DNA of 64,000 nucleotides, from NCBI GenBank assembly GCA_017311315.1, contig CM029640.1:11500640-11564639 (forward strand), read 5' to 3'. Below the pieces are notes generated by a model, which did no database searches, was not told the DNA's origin, and was given only the letters and a program-made list of their open reading frames with translations. This document shows, piece after piece, positions 44,294 to 54,923 of the stretch (within the stretch, counting starts at the first letter, position 1; every line of letters starts with the position of its first letter). Source of the stretch: Dendrocalamus latiflorus (lineage: Eukaryota; Streptophyta; Magnoliopsida; Poales; Poaceae). The position numbers and the translations under genes are program-made.

Positions 44294-47200
44294 TGTCAGA
44301 CTCCAGATTTTACCATCTGGAATCCACTGTGATTTAATTGCACTATTCCCTGGATCAGTAGATAGTGCTCACAGTTACAGTAATGAATATCAAAATACAT
44401 ATCATGCGGAAACGTAAATATAATAGTAGACTTACTCATGGGCCGATTATGCTAAAATCAATAAATTGCAGCAGCGGAATAATGAAGCACACAAGTGGGA
44501 CCTTCAGGACATGCCCACAGGCAGCCAACTGGAGGTTCGCGACCTAGCCCTTGACATCTTCATCTTCTGTGCCATCATGGTCCGTAGGTATTGCCGAAGC
44601 GTAGCGATTTTGAGTCCTGATTCTGGATTGGGGGGATAGCGAATATGAGCACAAACCACCGTGCTCGCGAGCCAACACACATTATGCAATTAAACAGTAT
44701 GCATGGCTTATCAAAGGAGAGGATCGGGTTATTTTGTTTTGCAAGGAGTGCTTTTGAATACAATTAATTAAAAGGCCCTATGACTTAGCAATTTTGGAAC
44801 AAAACATAATGTACAAGGAAATGCATTATTAATATCGATTCAGATTCCATCCACCGTTACATGGCATCTGCACCATATAGCAATTTCTTCAGTGTTATAG
44901 CCGCTTAACTTACCACTAGGGCGACACCCAGGACAATTCCAAACTAGGGCCTTCCACTGCCCTTCACTTTTCCAATCCCATCCATAAAGCATTTGGAAAT
45001 AGAACTATATCTGGTTAAGTTCTCATGTCCGCCCTTGACCGTGGGCACGGCTATTCGAATAGTTTTAGACTCTGCAGAGTTTGTACACTTTCACCACAAG
45101 AGACAATCAACTTATTGCCCCACATGATTCCTTAGACATGTGGTTGAGCAGATCATCACAATAACTTTTCAAAATACCCCGCCCCTTCCATCAAGTCAAC
45201 TTGCGGTGGGTCCCATGCGTTGTGCGGGATGTCCTCCTTCTGAACGTCTAGCAGCTGGCTCCCCACCCCTGCTAGCCCGCCACAGCAGAACTTCACCCTC
45301 TACGAGTGTCACATTCAAGCCGTCACACAGACTGCCGCTTGCACTACCTCACACCACCTCCTGTGAGGATGACTTTCAGGGTTCGGTAAATCTACTAAGC
45401 CACGTTGTATTTTACAGACTTGTGGTTGTACTGTTTTACACAGGAGGTCATGACAAGATTCAGTCCTTAGTGGTATCTGGGCGGTCTACCTCTAACCAAT
45501 TTGTGCTTCCACTGCATCACACTCTCACCCCATCGAACCAATCCGCCCAGATATTTAAGCAAGTTGGGGTTTTGGGAACATAAAATAATCATAGCCAACA
45601 TATACCAGTCATTACCACCATGACTACCCAACCAAATTTTCTCATGATTAAAGTGATGCTTGGGCGTTCTCGCGCCCATGAATACCTAAGCGATACTAAG
45701 CATGGCATATAAATTACGGACTTATTTTCGAAAGGTTACAATTATAATTTTGCTAGGGCGACAAGGTTCACACATTCAGATATTCCAAAAGAGAGGTAAT
45801 ATTATTCAAGGCAAACATTGGGCATATATCTAGAATCTTAAATTAACATGTATTTGCATATAAAGTAACAGCATGCAATTTGATAATTTAAACAAACATA
45901 GTTTGCAGAAAATGTAGGTTCAACATGATCAAGGTATTGACTCGCCTGGCGCGGTTTACCGCGGTCTTGAGCTCGCACACGGATTTCTCTTGAGTTTTTG
46001 GTCTCTATCTTCACTTCAAGCTTGATCTCGCTGAATCCACTGAATCTTCACGACTCCCAATTTCTAATTACGTGGCAAACGACTGAACCCAAATAAAAGC
46101 AAGTAACTCAAAAGATCCAAATAAATCCAAATAAACTCAATTCTAGTTTTATTATGAGTTAATGGGTGATTCGGATGATTTGAGGCAAGGTCTGCGGTAG
46201 GGTACGATGACTTGCTCTTTTTATTAACAATTTCTTTTATCCTTTTTATATTTATCAAGGAAGTTCCATGAGTCAGGTTAGACCCATGAGCGGAGCATTC
46301 TTTTGTCAAGTGCTAATTTTCAGGGCATATACATTTACATTATAAGCAAAAGTAATCTTTATTGCATGTGGATGTTTAACCAAGGTCACTATTAAAAAAT
46401 ATCTAGTTACGACCCTTTTAACTAAAGGTATTCGGAGGGTCAGCTGACATTTTTATTTTATTGTTTAACTTAGCATCCGACACAAGTTAATATTACCTAA
46501 ATCCTTATTCTCCTAAAGCCAAGCCTGTTATACGAGGTCCTACTTCAATAGTGTCATATCTTTAAGTCTACCTTTGAGGCTCTAGTAATGGTGGCATGAT
46601 ATATATATTGTGCATATCAGTTTACACGTTAATCAAGGGCCTTCTTTATTATTAAATATAAACATTTATCCAAAACCACTTCTCCTCATTAATGCCTTTA
46701 ATAACTAATTAGATTTAAAATTTTAAACACTAATTATTTATGATGATAACTAATCCAAAGTTAAATCCTCTTTTACTAAAATACATGGGTTTATGATTTG
46801 TTCTTTAGAACATTTTCATTCGTTAAATCATTATTCCATGAGAGCATAACCTAATCAAGATTGTACTTAATTTCTTAATATGCCATTGATTAATAGTTTA
46901 AGCCTTAAAATAGATGTCCAAAGCACATTAGTTATTAACATATGTTGTTTGATCTATGATTAAAATTTATTAAACTCATCTTTATCCTGATAAACTTTAG
47001 TGTTATTTGTGGATTAGTCCCATATTTTTAATATTCATTTCTTAGCATAATCTATCTCCAAGATTTATTAAACGACAGCATGGCAAATATTGAAGATATA
47101 TTTTAATTATGTTCAAGGGCGTCTCTACTAAATTTGGATATTTAGTCAAAATTGTTTCTTTTTATCAATGCCTTAACTAATACGTTAGTTTAAATTAAGG

Positions 47201-48768
47201 AATGAGAGCACAATCATTCATATATATAACTAATCCTCATTTAAATATTAAATAATCTTGTTTTATATACCAATAAAATTTATTTGCTTTCTTAGATTAT
47301 TCCTAATTTTTCCTTGATTTTTATTAATTAATATGAGCTACAAAAATTAAATCAAAAATGGGGTGAAGAGTTGCAGCCGGCTGGGATCGAACTCACGACC
47401 CGGGGGAGGCTCTGTGTGTTACGCGCGCGCGGGTAGCCAAGTGGGCTGGTGGCCTGGGCTGAAAGGGTGATGGAAAGAAAACCCAAAGTGTTGAGTTGCT
47501 ACAGAGGCCAAAACAGAGGAGCTGCGCCGGCGCTCGGTGTTGATGTCGCCGGCGGCAAACGGTGGCCGGGGAGGCTGTCGTAGCTAGCAAAACGGGTTGC
47601 CTGGAGCAGGAGGTGGCTTGGGGTGGAGGCGCTGTGGTCGGAGCGGCGGTGAGGCGGGCGAGCGGCAGTCCGATGCGGCCGGCGGCGAGGCCAAACGGCA
47701 CGACGGCGGCGGGGTGGAGGAAGGGCAAAATTGGTCGGCTTATGAGCAGTAGTGCGTTGGGAGGAACTCACCCACGGAGGCAGCTTGGCCGGGGAGGAAG
47801 CACGACGAGCTGGCGGCGGAGGCCAATGGCGGTGTAGGCGGTTGCGCGGTGCGGCGAGCTAGGGTGGCGGAGAGCCGTGGCCGGCGGTCGGGGAAGCTCC
47901 AGGGCGTTGAGGGGATGCTCCCGGTGGCCGGAATTGAGGAGCTAAGCACCGGAGGGGAGGGGGCGACGGCGGCGGTTTTGGCTGGTGTTGGGGGAGATGG
48001 CCGGCGCGCGTGCTCTAGTGGACGAAACTTCAATCGGCTTGAAGAGGGGGCAAAGGGGAGGTGCAGTAACGCCGTGACGCGGGTGGTTTATGGGAAGATG
48101 GCCGGAGCGGTCGGGGGTGGCGTGGATGCGCGGCGGCGGTCGGAGTTTGGGGAGAATTACCGTGCAGCTAGCGGGGAAGAGAGAGGGGGGGCGTGGAGAG
48201 CAATGGGGAAGGCCGGGGCTTCTTATGGCCGTTGAGGGGCGGGGGGGGCGCGGAGAACCGGGAGGCGGGGTGGAGGTCCGGCGGGCAAAGACCGGGTGCG
48301 GGGCTCGGTGCGCGGCGCAGGGCTCGGCGTGACGCAGAGGGTGACGGGCGAGCGGCGACGGGACGGAGCTGGCGCGCGGAGGGGACGGGTCGAGCGGCGA
48401 CGGGACGGAGCTGGCGCGCTGCTGGTGCCTGCGGTGGAGTCAGAGGAGCAGCGCACGCGCACGGGAGAAAGAGGGGAAAAGCGCGAGAGAGAGAGAGAGG
48501 AGCGCGGACGGGGCGCGGGCCCGCTGGCAGGGAGGAGAGGCGCGGGTGGAGGCGCAGGGTCCACTGCGCAGTGACAGCAGAGAGAGGGGAGGTTGGGCCG
48601 CTTCGGTTATGGTATTTTTAATTCTATTTTTCTAAAACCTTCTTAAATTTTTGAATCCTCAACCCAAAATTTAGGTAGCACCTTAAACATCCAAATTTCA
48701 ATAGAACACTTTTGCACAAATAATTCAAAAGCTTCCATTTTCAAAATCTAAATTTTTGGGATGTTACA
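44294..48768 (-). mobile_element. gypsy solo LTR (4475 bp), TSD TCGAT
   Basis: On the plus strand it starts TGTCAGACTCCAG and ends TTTTGGGATGTTACA. It is flanked by TCGAT on both sides (44289-44293, 48769-48773). It shares the module around 45030-45450 with the other gypsy LTRs and has a GC-rich part at 47400-48600 whose ORFs are not genes. It is the product of LTR-LTR recombination that removed the internal region. Confidence 0.9.
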
Positions 48769-48773
48769 TCGAT

Positions 48774-49073
48774 AGAGCCTTCAACATGGTCGTAAGTCAC
48801 AGCGTAGTCGTAATCGAGTTACGACTACGGTGATCGAGCGATACTACGTGATCGAAGGAGCTGTTACAAGGAGCACATCACGGCGGAAGACGTGGTCGTA
48901 ACTTTCGTCAACAAAAGTTACGAGTACGTAGTCAGTGCGAGGGTGTGGTCAGAGCAGTCGGAGCAGACTTAGTACATGGTCGTAACGACTGCTGAGTGGT
49001 CGTAGTGACAGTAGAGCGACTGTAACGACTACTGGGGTGGTCATAAGCTACAATAGGTGGTCGTAGACTGCAA
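48774..49073 (+). mobile_element. copia derivative, 5' LTR second part
   Basis: It continues the LTR after the solo-LTR insertion, with repeated GGTCGTAA-type words, and ends at about 49073 just before the primer-binding site. Confidence 0.8.
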
Positions 49074-49077
49074 TAAG

Positions 49078-49089
49078 TGGTATCAGAGC
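49078..49089 (+). other. primer-binding site (initiator tRNA-Met)
   Basis: TGGTATCAGAGC directly downstream of the copia 5' LTR. Confidence 0.88.
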
Positions 49090-49101
49090 GTGTTGAAGAT
49101 C

Positions 49102-49706
49102 ATGGGAGACAAGGCAAAGGCTCAGGGTGGTCTAATCTCCCTCCAGTATCCTCTCCTGACGACCAACAATTACCCGGTGTGGGTAATGAAAATGAAGGCG
49201 AACATGCGCGCCCAAAGAGTCTAGGTGCAGTCGATCCGAAGGGGAAGGACAAGGAGGTCGATAACAAGGTGGATCAGGCGGCTTTGGCTATCATCTACCA
49301 GGCAGTGCCAGATACGATGATGCATCAGCTCATCAGCAAGGAGACGGCACGAGAGGCGTGGGCGACGCTTCAGACGATGCACGAGAGAGTTGATCGTGTC
49401 AAGGAGGTGCGACTCCAGTATTTGCGGAGTGAGCTCGAGAATCTGAAGATGAGAGAGACCCAGTCGATGGATGAGTTTGCTGGCACGCTGACTTCGTTAT
49501 ACAATCAGATTAACCCTCTTGACGACAAGATAGAGGAATCTGTGGTGGTGAAGAAGTACCTGCGCATGCTTTCGGAGAAGTACATACCTATTATCACCAC
49601 ACTTATGTACTCGTCCGATTTGGACAAGAACAAGATAGAGGAGATCACCGACTCCTTCAAGGCGCATGAGGAGTTACTGAAGGGGTTTCAGTCACATAAC
49701 GAGTAG
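49102..49706 (+). pseudogene. copia Gag, frameshifted
   Basis: A plausible start ATG at 49102-49104 gives MGDKAKAQGG, then LTTNNYPVWVMKMKANM, as in copia Gag. A stop or frameshift near 49214-49220 breaks it. The frame that continues to 49706 has the Gag (UBN2-type) features YQAVPDTMMHQLISKETARE and a long helical region. The sequence after it (to about 49860) is Gly/Arg-rich, as in the nucleic-acid-binding tail. Protease, integrase and reverse transcriptase are absent, because the sequence jumps into the 3' LTR at about 49881. Confidence 0.82.
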
Positions 49707-49880
49707 GGATCTCAAACTCACAGCAAGCAGACGTTGCTAGTAAAGGGAGATCCAAGAGACGGTCGTGGCTCATCAAACAACCGCGGCATGTGGCGCGGTC
49801 GAGGTTGCCAAAGTGGTCGAGGAGGCAGAGGTGGTTGTAGAGACAAGGCTGGGTAAAGCGGTGGTGATAGATCTCAAATT

Positions 49881-50545
49881 CTGGTAGTCGGAGTTCGTGT
49901 CGTAGTCGGGTGAGGAGGCCGTGCGTGCAGGCTTTACAAGGCACGTAGTCATGTAATGAGAAGTGAGCAACGAGAACAAAAAGAGAGAAGAGGCAGAGAG
50001 AGTCAGAGCGGTCGGGGTGATAGTACTGATCGATGTAATCGAACGAGAGAAAGAAATAAAGAAGAGAAGAAAGAGCGGTTTGGCTCTGGGAAATTATCGA
50101 GTATCGAGTTCATCGTGATCGCAGACGTGGTCATAAACGACTTACGACCACGACGAGCGGAGGTGTCCGCAGGAGCTGAAAACATGGTTGTAAACGAGCT
50201 ACGACCACGGTCGCGGAGAAGAAAACATGGTCGTAAGGGTTACGATCACGGCAGTCGATAGAGCCTTCAACGTGGTCGTAAAGTCACAACGTGGTTGTAA
50301 TTGAGTTACGACTATGATGATCGAGCGATACTACGGGGTCGAAGGAGCTGTTACAAGGAGCGCAGCACGACGGAAGATGTGGTTGTAACTCTCATCAGTA
50401 GAAGTTACGAGTACGTGGTCAGAGTAGTCGGAGCAGACTCAGTACGTGGTCGTAACGACTGCTGAGTGGCCGTAGCGACAGCAGAGTGGTTGTAACGACT
50501 ATTGCAGTGGTCGTAAGCTGCAACAGGTGGTCGTAGACTGCAACA
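49881..50545 (+). mobile_element. copia derivative, 3' LTR lacking its first 60-70 bases
   Basis: It matches the 5' LTR from CTGGTAGTCGGAGTTCGTG onwards. The deletion that removed pol also removed the LTR start; the junction shares CTGGTAG. No GTACA duplication follows the end. Confidence 0.82.
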
Positions 50546-50636
50546 ATGTGGGGATATAGTTTCTCATTGAACGTAACATGTGTATTGTAAACGCATACAC
50601 ATATGCACATAGCTCTTTGGTTAAAGAGCTGCTTTC

Positions 50637-50873
50637 GGGTCTGTTCTAAGTAGTTTTTAAAAGCGGTTTTTGTTATAGTAACTAGCTTTTAAATAGAGTG
50701 TTTTTTTTCAAAACGGGGTTTACAAGTTGATTATAGTATACACTATAGTGACTTCATTTATATTAGTCAAAACCACACTGAGTTTTTATTACTTTGTATT
50801 CTCTCTCATAAACAGTCTAAAAGCCACCAGCCGCAGCCAAAAACCATTAGCCACAACCCAAAAGAATAGACCC
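50637..50873. mobile_element. 237-bp MITE, GGGTCTRTTC termini, TSD TTC
   Basis: The left end is GGGTCTGTTCTAAG; the right end reverse complement is GGGTCTATTCTTTTG. It is flanked by TTC on both sides (50634-50636, 50874-50876). It is of the same family as 3996-4218. Confidence 0.75.
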
Positions 50874-50927
50874 TTCATATGTGTTATACTATCCTAACGG
50901 GAATCTTATGTGGAAACACGAAGCATA

Positions 50928-51169
50928 GGGCATGTTTGATATGGCTGTGGCTTATAGCTTTTGGTTGAAAATTTTGAATTTTAGCTGTTTGCGACAGAGA
51001 TTACGGAGAGAAAGATATTTACTTGCGATTTTGGTTGATACAGATGTTAGGCTTTTAATGTGTATTACAATTAACTTATAGACCTCGTCTTGAGAAAATA
51101 CTCCATTTGAAAGTTAGGTACTGTAGCAAAAGCCAAAACCCGCTTTTAGAAGCCGTAAAGAACTGAGCC
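50928..51169. mobile_element. 242-bp MITE, related termini, TSD ATA
   Basis: The left end is GGGCATGTTTGATATGGCTG; the right end reverse complement is GGCTCAGTTCTTTACGGC. It is flanked by ATA (50925-50927, 51170-51172). The interior is related to the neighbouring MITE in inverted orientation. Confidence 0.62.
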
Positions 51170-51172
51170 ATA

Positions 51173-51474
51173 TAGGTTTGCTAAAGGAAAATGTAGATGG
51201 TTCCCAAGCCCTTGAGACTGGTGGCGAACTGATTTAGTCGCTTGTCACTTGTGCAAACAATAATTTCTGTTAGCTGTTCGACCAACTTGCTCTAGTGTTG
51301 ACGTCCTTAGGTTCCTCTATACGTCCGATTAGACGATTATTTGATCACTTGAGTCTTTAGACATTGTAGTCGAACTATTTAGTGGCCGAATTAGAAAAGG
51401 CAAAATTGGCTAAAAGACAATTACATGTGTGGCACTTTAAAACCCATGTCCATTTGGCAGAACACATTGGACCG
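51173..51474. other. unassigned sequence
   Basis: No gene or element was recognised between the MITE pair and the foldback element. Confidence 0.35.
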
Positions 51475-51484
51475 ATAGAAAACA

Positions 51485-52436
51485 GGGAAATTTAACTTTT
51501 TGCCACTCTTAAGGATGGCACCTATCCAAATGCCATCCTTATCGTTGCACTCAACAATTTGCCACTCTTAAGATATGCTTGACTAATTTTTTTTTGCCAC
51601 TTTTGAGCCCACCAGCACCGAGTCCACTGCCATGTCAGCGCCCGCGCCATGTCAGCACCCGCGCGCGCGCCCACGCCGCCGCCGGCCTCCCCGCGCCCGT
51701 GCCTGCGCCGCGCCGCCCGCGCCTCCCCGCGCTGCCGCTCGGCCTCCCCGCGCCGGCGCCTGCGTCGCCCGGCCTCCCCGCGCCACCGCCCGCGCCCGCG
51801 TCGCCCGGCCTCCCCGCGCCCGCGCCTGCGTCGCCTGGCCTCCCCGCGCCACCGCCCGCGCCCGCGCCCGCGCCGCCGCCCGGCCTCCCCGCGCCTGCGT
51901 CGCCTGGCCTCCCCGCGCCACCGCCCGCGCCTGCGTCGCCCGGTCTTCCCGCGCCGCCGCCCGGCCTCCCCGCGCCCGCGCTCAGCGAAATCTTGCGGGG
52001 AGGCGGCGGCGAGCGGGGAGGCGCGGGCGCGGGCGGTGGCGCGGGGAGGCCGGGCGACGCAGGCGCGGGCGCGGGGAGGCCGGGCGACGCAGGCGCCGGC
52101 GCGGGCGGTGGCGCGGGGAGGCCAGGCGACGCAGGCGCGGGCGTAGGGAGGCCGGGCGACGCAGGCGCGGGCGCGGTGAGGCCGAGCGGCAGCGCGGGGA
52201 GGCGCGGGCGGCGCGGCGCAGGTGCGGGCGCGGGGAGGCCGGCGGCGGCGCGGGCGCGCGCGCGGGTGCTGACATGGCGCGGGCGCTGACATGGCAGTGG
52301 ACTTGGCGCTGGTGGGCTCAAAAGTGGCAAAAAATTAGTCAAGCATATCTTAAGAGTGGCAAATTGTTGAGTGCAACGATAAGGATGGCATTTGGATAGG
52401 TGTCATCCTTAAGAGTGGCAAAAAGTTAAATTTCCC
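51485..52436. mobile_element. 952-bp foldback element, Mutator-like, 10-bp TSD
   Basis: The two ends are identical inverted GGGAAATTTAACTTTTTGCC, flanked by ATAGAAAACA on both sides (51475-51484, 52437-52446). Almost the whole element is palindromic. Arms of roughly 450 bp run from the ends through a very GC-rich (CCCGCGCC-type) middle to a short loop near 51984-52000 (AGCGAAATCTTGCG). Target duplication length and long arms fit Mutator-like non-autonomous elements. The many Arg/Ala/Pro ORFs on both strands are mirror images caused by the palindrome. Confidence 0.87.
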
Positions 52437-52509
52437 ATAGAAAACACGGTATCTTTACTATTTGGGTTAAAGAAGGGGTGTAAAAAGTCTAAATTCTCTT
52501 CTATCTGGA

Positions 52510-52920
52510 GGATGTCCCGCGTGGTGTCGGCGGAGCGCAGGGAGAGAGGTACAAGCTTGATGACCTTGTGTGTGGGAATTCCAATAGCATGCTCTGTGTT
52601 GCCGATGAGGATCAGCTTTTGGGTATTGATGGACCGAGAGATTACCTCGATAAGTGGATGGTGAATGGGGAGAACGGGTTGGCAAAGTGTCAGGAGGCGC
52701 TGTCCATTGTTGGATTTGGTGTTCTGGTCAAAGACAACACGTGCCAGTGGGGTGTTTCGTAAGATTGGAGGCAAATTCCACTCTACAGCTTTTGAGTCGA
52801 TGTCTCAATAAGCCAAATTTGAAGAAAAATTCCAAGTGATGTATTCTCTGAATCGGTTGATCACAAAGACAAGTTCATCAAAAACAACGATACATGGGAG
52901 CAAATGATAATCATTACAAA
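52510..52920 (+). pseudogene. relic of a second NLR exon 1
   Basis: It follows 34540-34960 of the intact NLR nearly base for base. Recognisable pieces are GCGGAGCGCAGGGAGAG, GATGACCTTG, GGGTATTGATGGACCGAG, a damaged P-loop (GGATTTGGTGTTCTGGTCAA) and ATCATTACAAA. It has frameshifts and lacks the rest of the gene. The foldback element lies just upstream and a hAT element cuts it at 52921. Confidence 0.82.
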
Positions 52921-53365
52921 CAGGGGCGGATCTAAAGAAAACCGAGTGGGAGCCAGTCCCTACTCAACTTTGAGCTTTTGGAGTAACCAAATATCTTAGT
53001 ATTTAGGTCCCTACTAGTACTAAGCCTATCCGAGATGCCCCCACTCTCCAATGCTGTGGGTCTTATTTTGTAACTGCTGACGCCCAACAGCACAAGCGAA
53101 GCGATAAAATGAATTAGGTAATTAGCGAAGTGTGTTTAGCACTAGTATATTGACCTAGTATAGTAGAGTAGTTAGTTCATACCGACATAGGAGTGTAACA
53201 GCCAGTAGAGTGGTCCACATAGCCATATAGACGACAGGCACTGCGCTCAGCGGCGCACTCCTCGACCCTTGCCTCACGCAGCTCCGACGGCGGGGTCTAC
53301 TACGGTGCCATCACGCTGCGCGGACTGGGTGCCCGTACTCATTTTTTATGCGGAGTCCACCCCTG
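52921..53365. mobile_element. 445-bp hAT-type element with CAGGGGCGGA terminus
   Basis: The left end is CAGGGGCGGATCTAAAG; the right end reverse complement is CAGGGGTGGACTCCGC. These resemble plant hAT (Tip100-like) ends. The 8-bp flanks agree poorly, so the insertion is old or rearranged. Confidence 0.6.
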
Positions 53366-53442
53366 ATGTGAACTAGAAACACAATAGCACTTGAGGCCGT
53401 ATCAAGGTGTCCCGTTGCTTACCCTTGATTGGTTATAGTTTT

Positions 53443-53820
53443 GGTCCTATTCTTTTTTGTTATTTAGCGGCTTTTGGGTAGCACTTCAAACAGCTAAAAA
53501 GCCATTGTTTTTTACTTTTGCTATAGGTTTTTAGTTACAATTACATTATAGTGGCTATTAATTTTTTCAGAGTAAAAAACTAAGAAAAATAATAAAAAAG
53601 AGAAAATTTTAAAAAAAACACACCACCATATCTTTGAAACAATGTAAACGAATACAAGAAAAAAAGAAAAGAAAAAAGTCAAAAAAAGCTAAAATTAAAA
53701 GATGCCGACATGTTTCAAGTTAAGCCATAAGTTGAAATCATTTGAAACGTGCCTTAGCTTTTGACTTCTATCAATAATCAGTATTTTATCATAATAATAA
53801 ACCATAAAAAGAACAGTCCT
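53443..53820. mobile_element. MITE with GTCCTATTCTTTTT terminus
   Basis: The left TIR GGTCCTATTCTTTTTT pairs with the right reverse complement AGGACTGTTCTTTTTA. It has an AT-rich interior of the M2 type. A truncated relative starts at about 57055. Confidence 0.55.
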
Positions 53821-53944
53821 TTTCCTCTCCCAGCCTTACTCACCCACCTCCGCCTCAGCCGCCTTTGTTTCTTGGGAAGAATCGACACCAAACTGTGAAA
53901 TAACTTAAGGATATGAACTAGAAATGCAAACCGATGTTGGAGAC

Positions 53945-54230
53945 TTAGGTGTTGCTCGGATGGACTGAAATAATCTGGCTTATGGTTAAAATTGCACTGT
54001 AATTAACTGAAATTTCACTGTAACTGATGATGGCTTATTTAACGTAATTAAATTTTAAAAAATTTAAAAATAAACAAAATAAGTTAGCCCATCATGGATA
54101 ATACAAACGAATATAGAAAAAAGGACAAAAAAGCTCAAAAAAGCCAAAAAATCAGAAAAAGATGAAATTTAGGAATAATGAAAAATAAGTTAAAAGTTAG
54201 AAGTCTAAACCAAAATGAGCGGTAGTAACA
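53945..54230. mobile_element. MITE, family M1 (diverged copy)
   Basis: It has the same order of landmarks as 54568-54836 (CACTGTAACTGATG, GTTAGCCCATCA, GATAATACAAACGAATA, AAAAAGCTCAAAAAAG) with more substitutions. Confidence 0.55.
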
Positions 54231-54299
54231 TATGGGGCCATATCATGGTGCTTGTATGAGTAATGAGTCCATAAATTCTAACTGTTGTATCTATTCCTA

Positions 54300-54560
54300 A
54301 TTTTGACAATTATAATGTGGTTTTATAAAATTTACTCAACCATCGAGGTACTGCTCCAACCAGCTTAAAAACCTCAGCTTTTTGACTTTGAATGATGTCC
54401 TTTTGGCTACAAATACACTATAGTAATTGCTAGTTTTTTAGAGAAAAATAATAAATAACATAAATAAAAAGGAAAAATAAAATAAAAAACAGTTATATCG
54501 TCATGGATAATATAAAAATTGAAAAACTAAAATTGAAAAACGACACCTTTCTAACAACTT
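54300..54560. mobile_element. MITE family M2 copy joined to a TIR-element end
   Basis: It repeats the arrangement at 25728-26045: the end TTTTGACAATTATAATGTGG...TTTACTC followed by GCTCCAACCAGCTTAAAAAC. The shared junction means both pieces belong to one larger repeat. Confidence 0.55.
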
Positions 54561-54567
54561 TTGGTGA

Positions 54568-54836
54568 TCATTTGGGCTTTTTTTGGTGGCTTATGGCTGA
54601 AAAGCACTGTAGCTAGCTGAAAAAACACTGTAGCTGACAGAGGCTTATTTATCATAATTAAATTTAAAAAATAAAAAATAAAAAATATGTTAGCCCATTA
54701 CGTATAATACAAACAAATACGGGAAAAAAGAACCGGCAAAAAAGCTCAACAAAAAGCTAAAAGTTCAGAAAAAGACAAAACTTATGAATAGTGAAAATTA
54801 AGCCGGAAGCTAAAAACGGAAGCCAAAATGATCACA
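54568..54836. mobile_element. MITE, family M1 (best-preserved copy)
   Basis: The terminal inverted repeats GTGATCATTTGGGCTT and GTGATCATTTTGGCTT differ at one position. The interior matches 990-1265 and 43541-43796 inverted. Confidence 0.7.
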
Positions 54837-54923
54837 GCCTCAATGCTTAAAAAAGAGCCGAACCTACTAGCTAGGCTAGGCCTATGCGTTTATAGTATGC
54901 GCATTAAACCTTACAGTAGCTAC

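Noticed and set aside
51522..52399. Mirror-image ORFs of more than 200 codons on both strands
   Set aside because: They are produced by the palindromic foldback element; the predicted proteins are near copies of each other on opposite strands.
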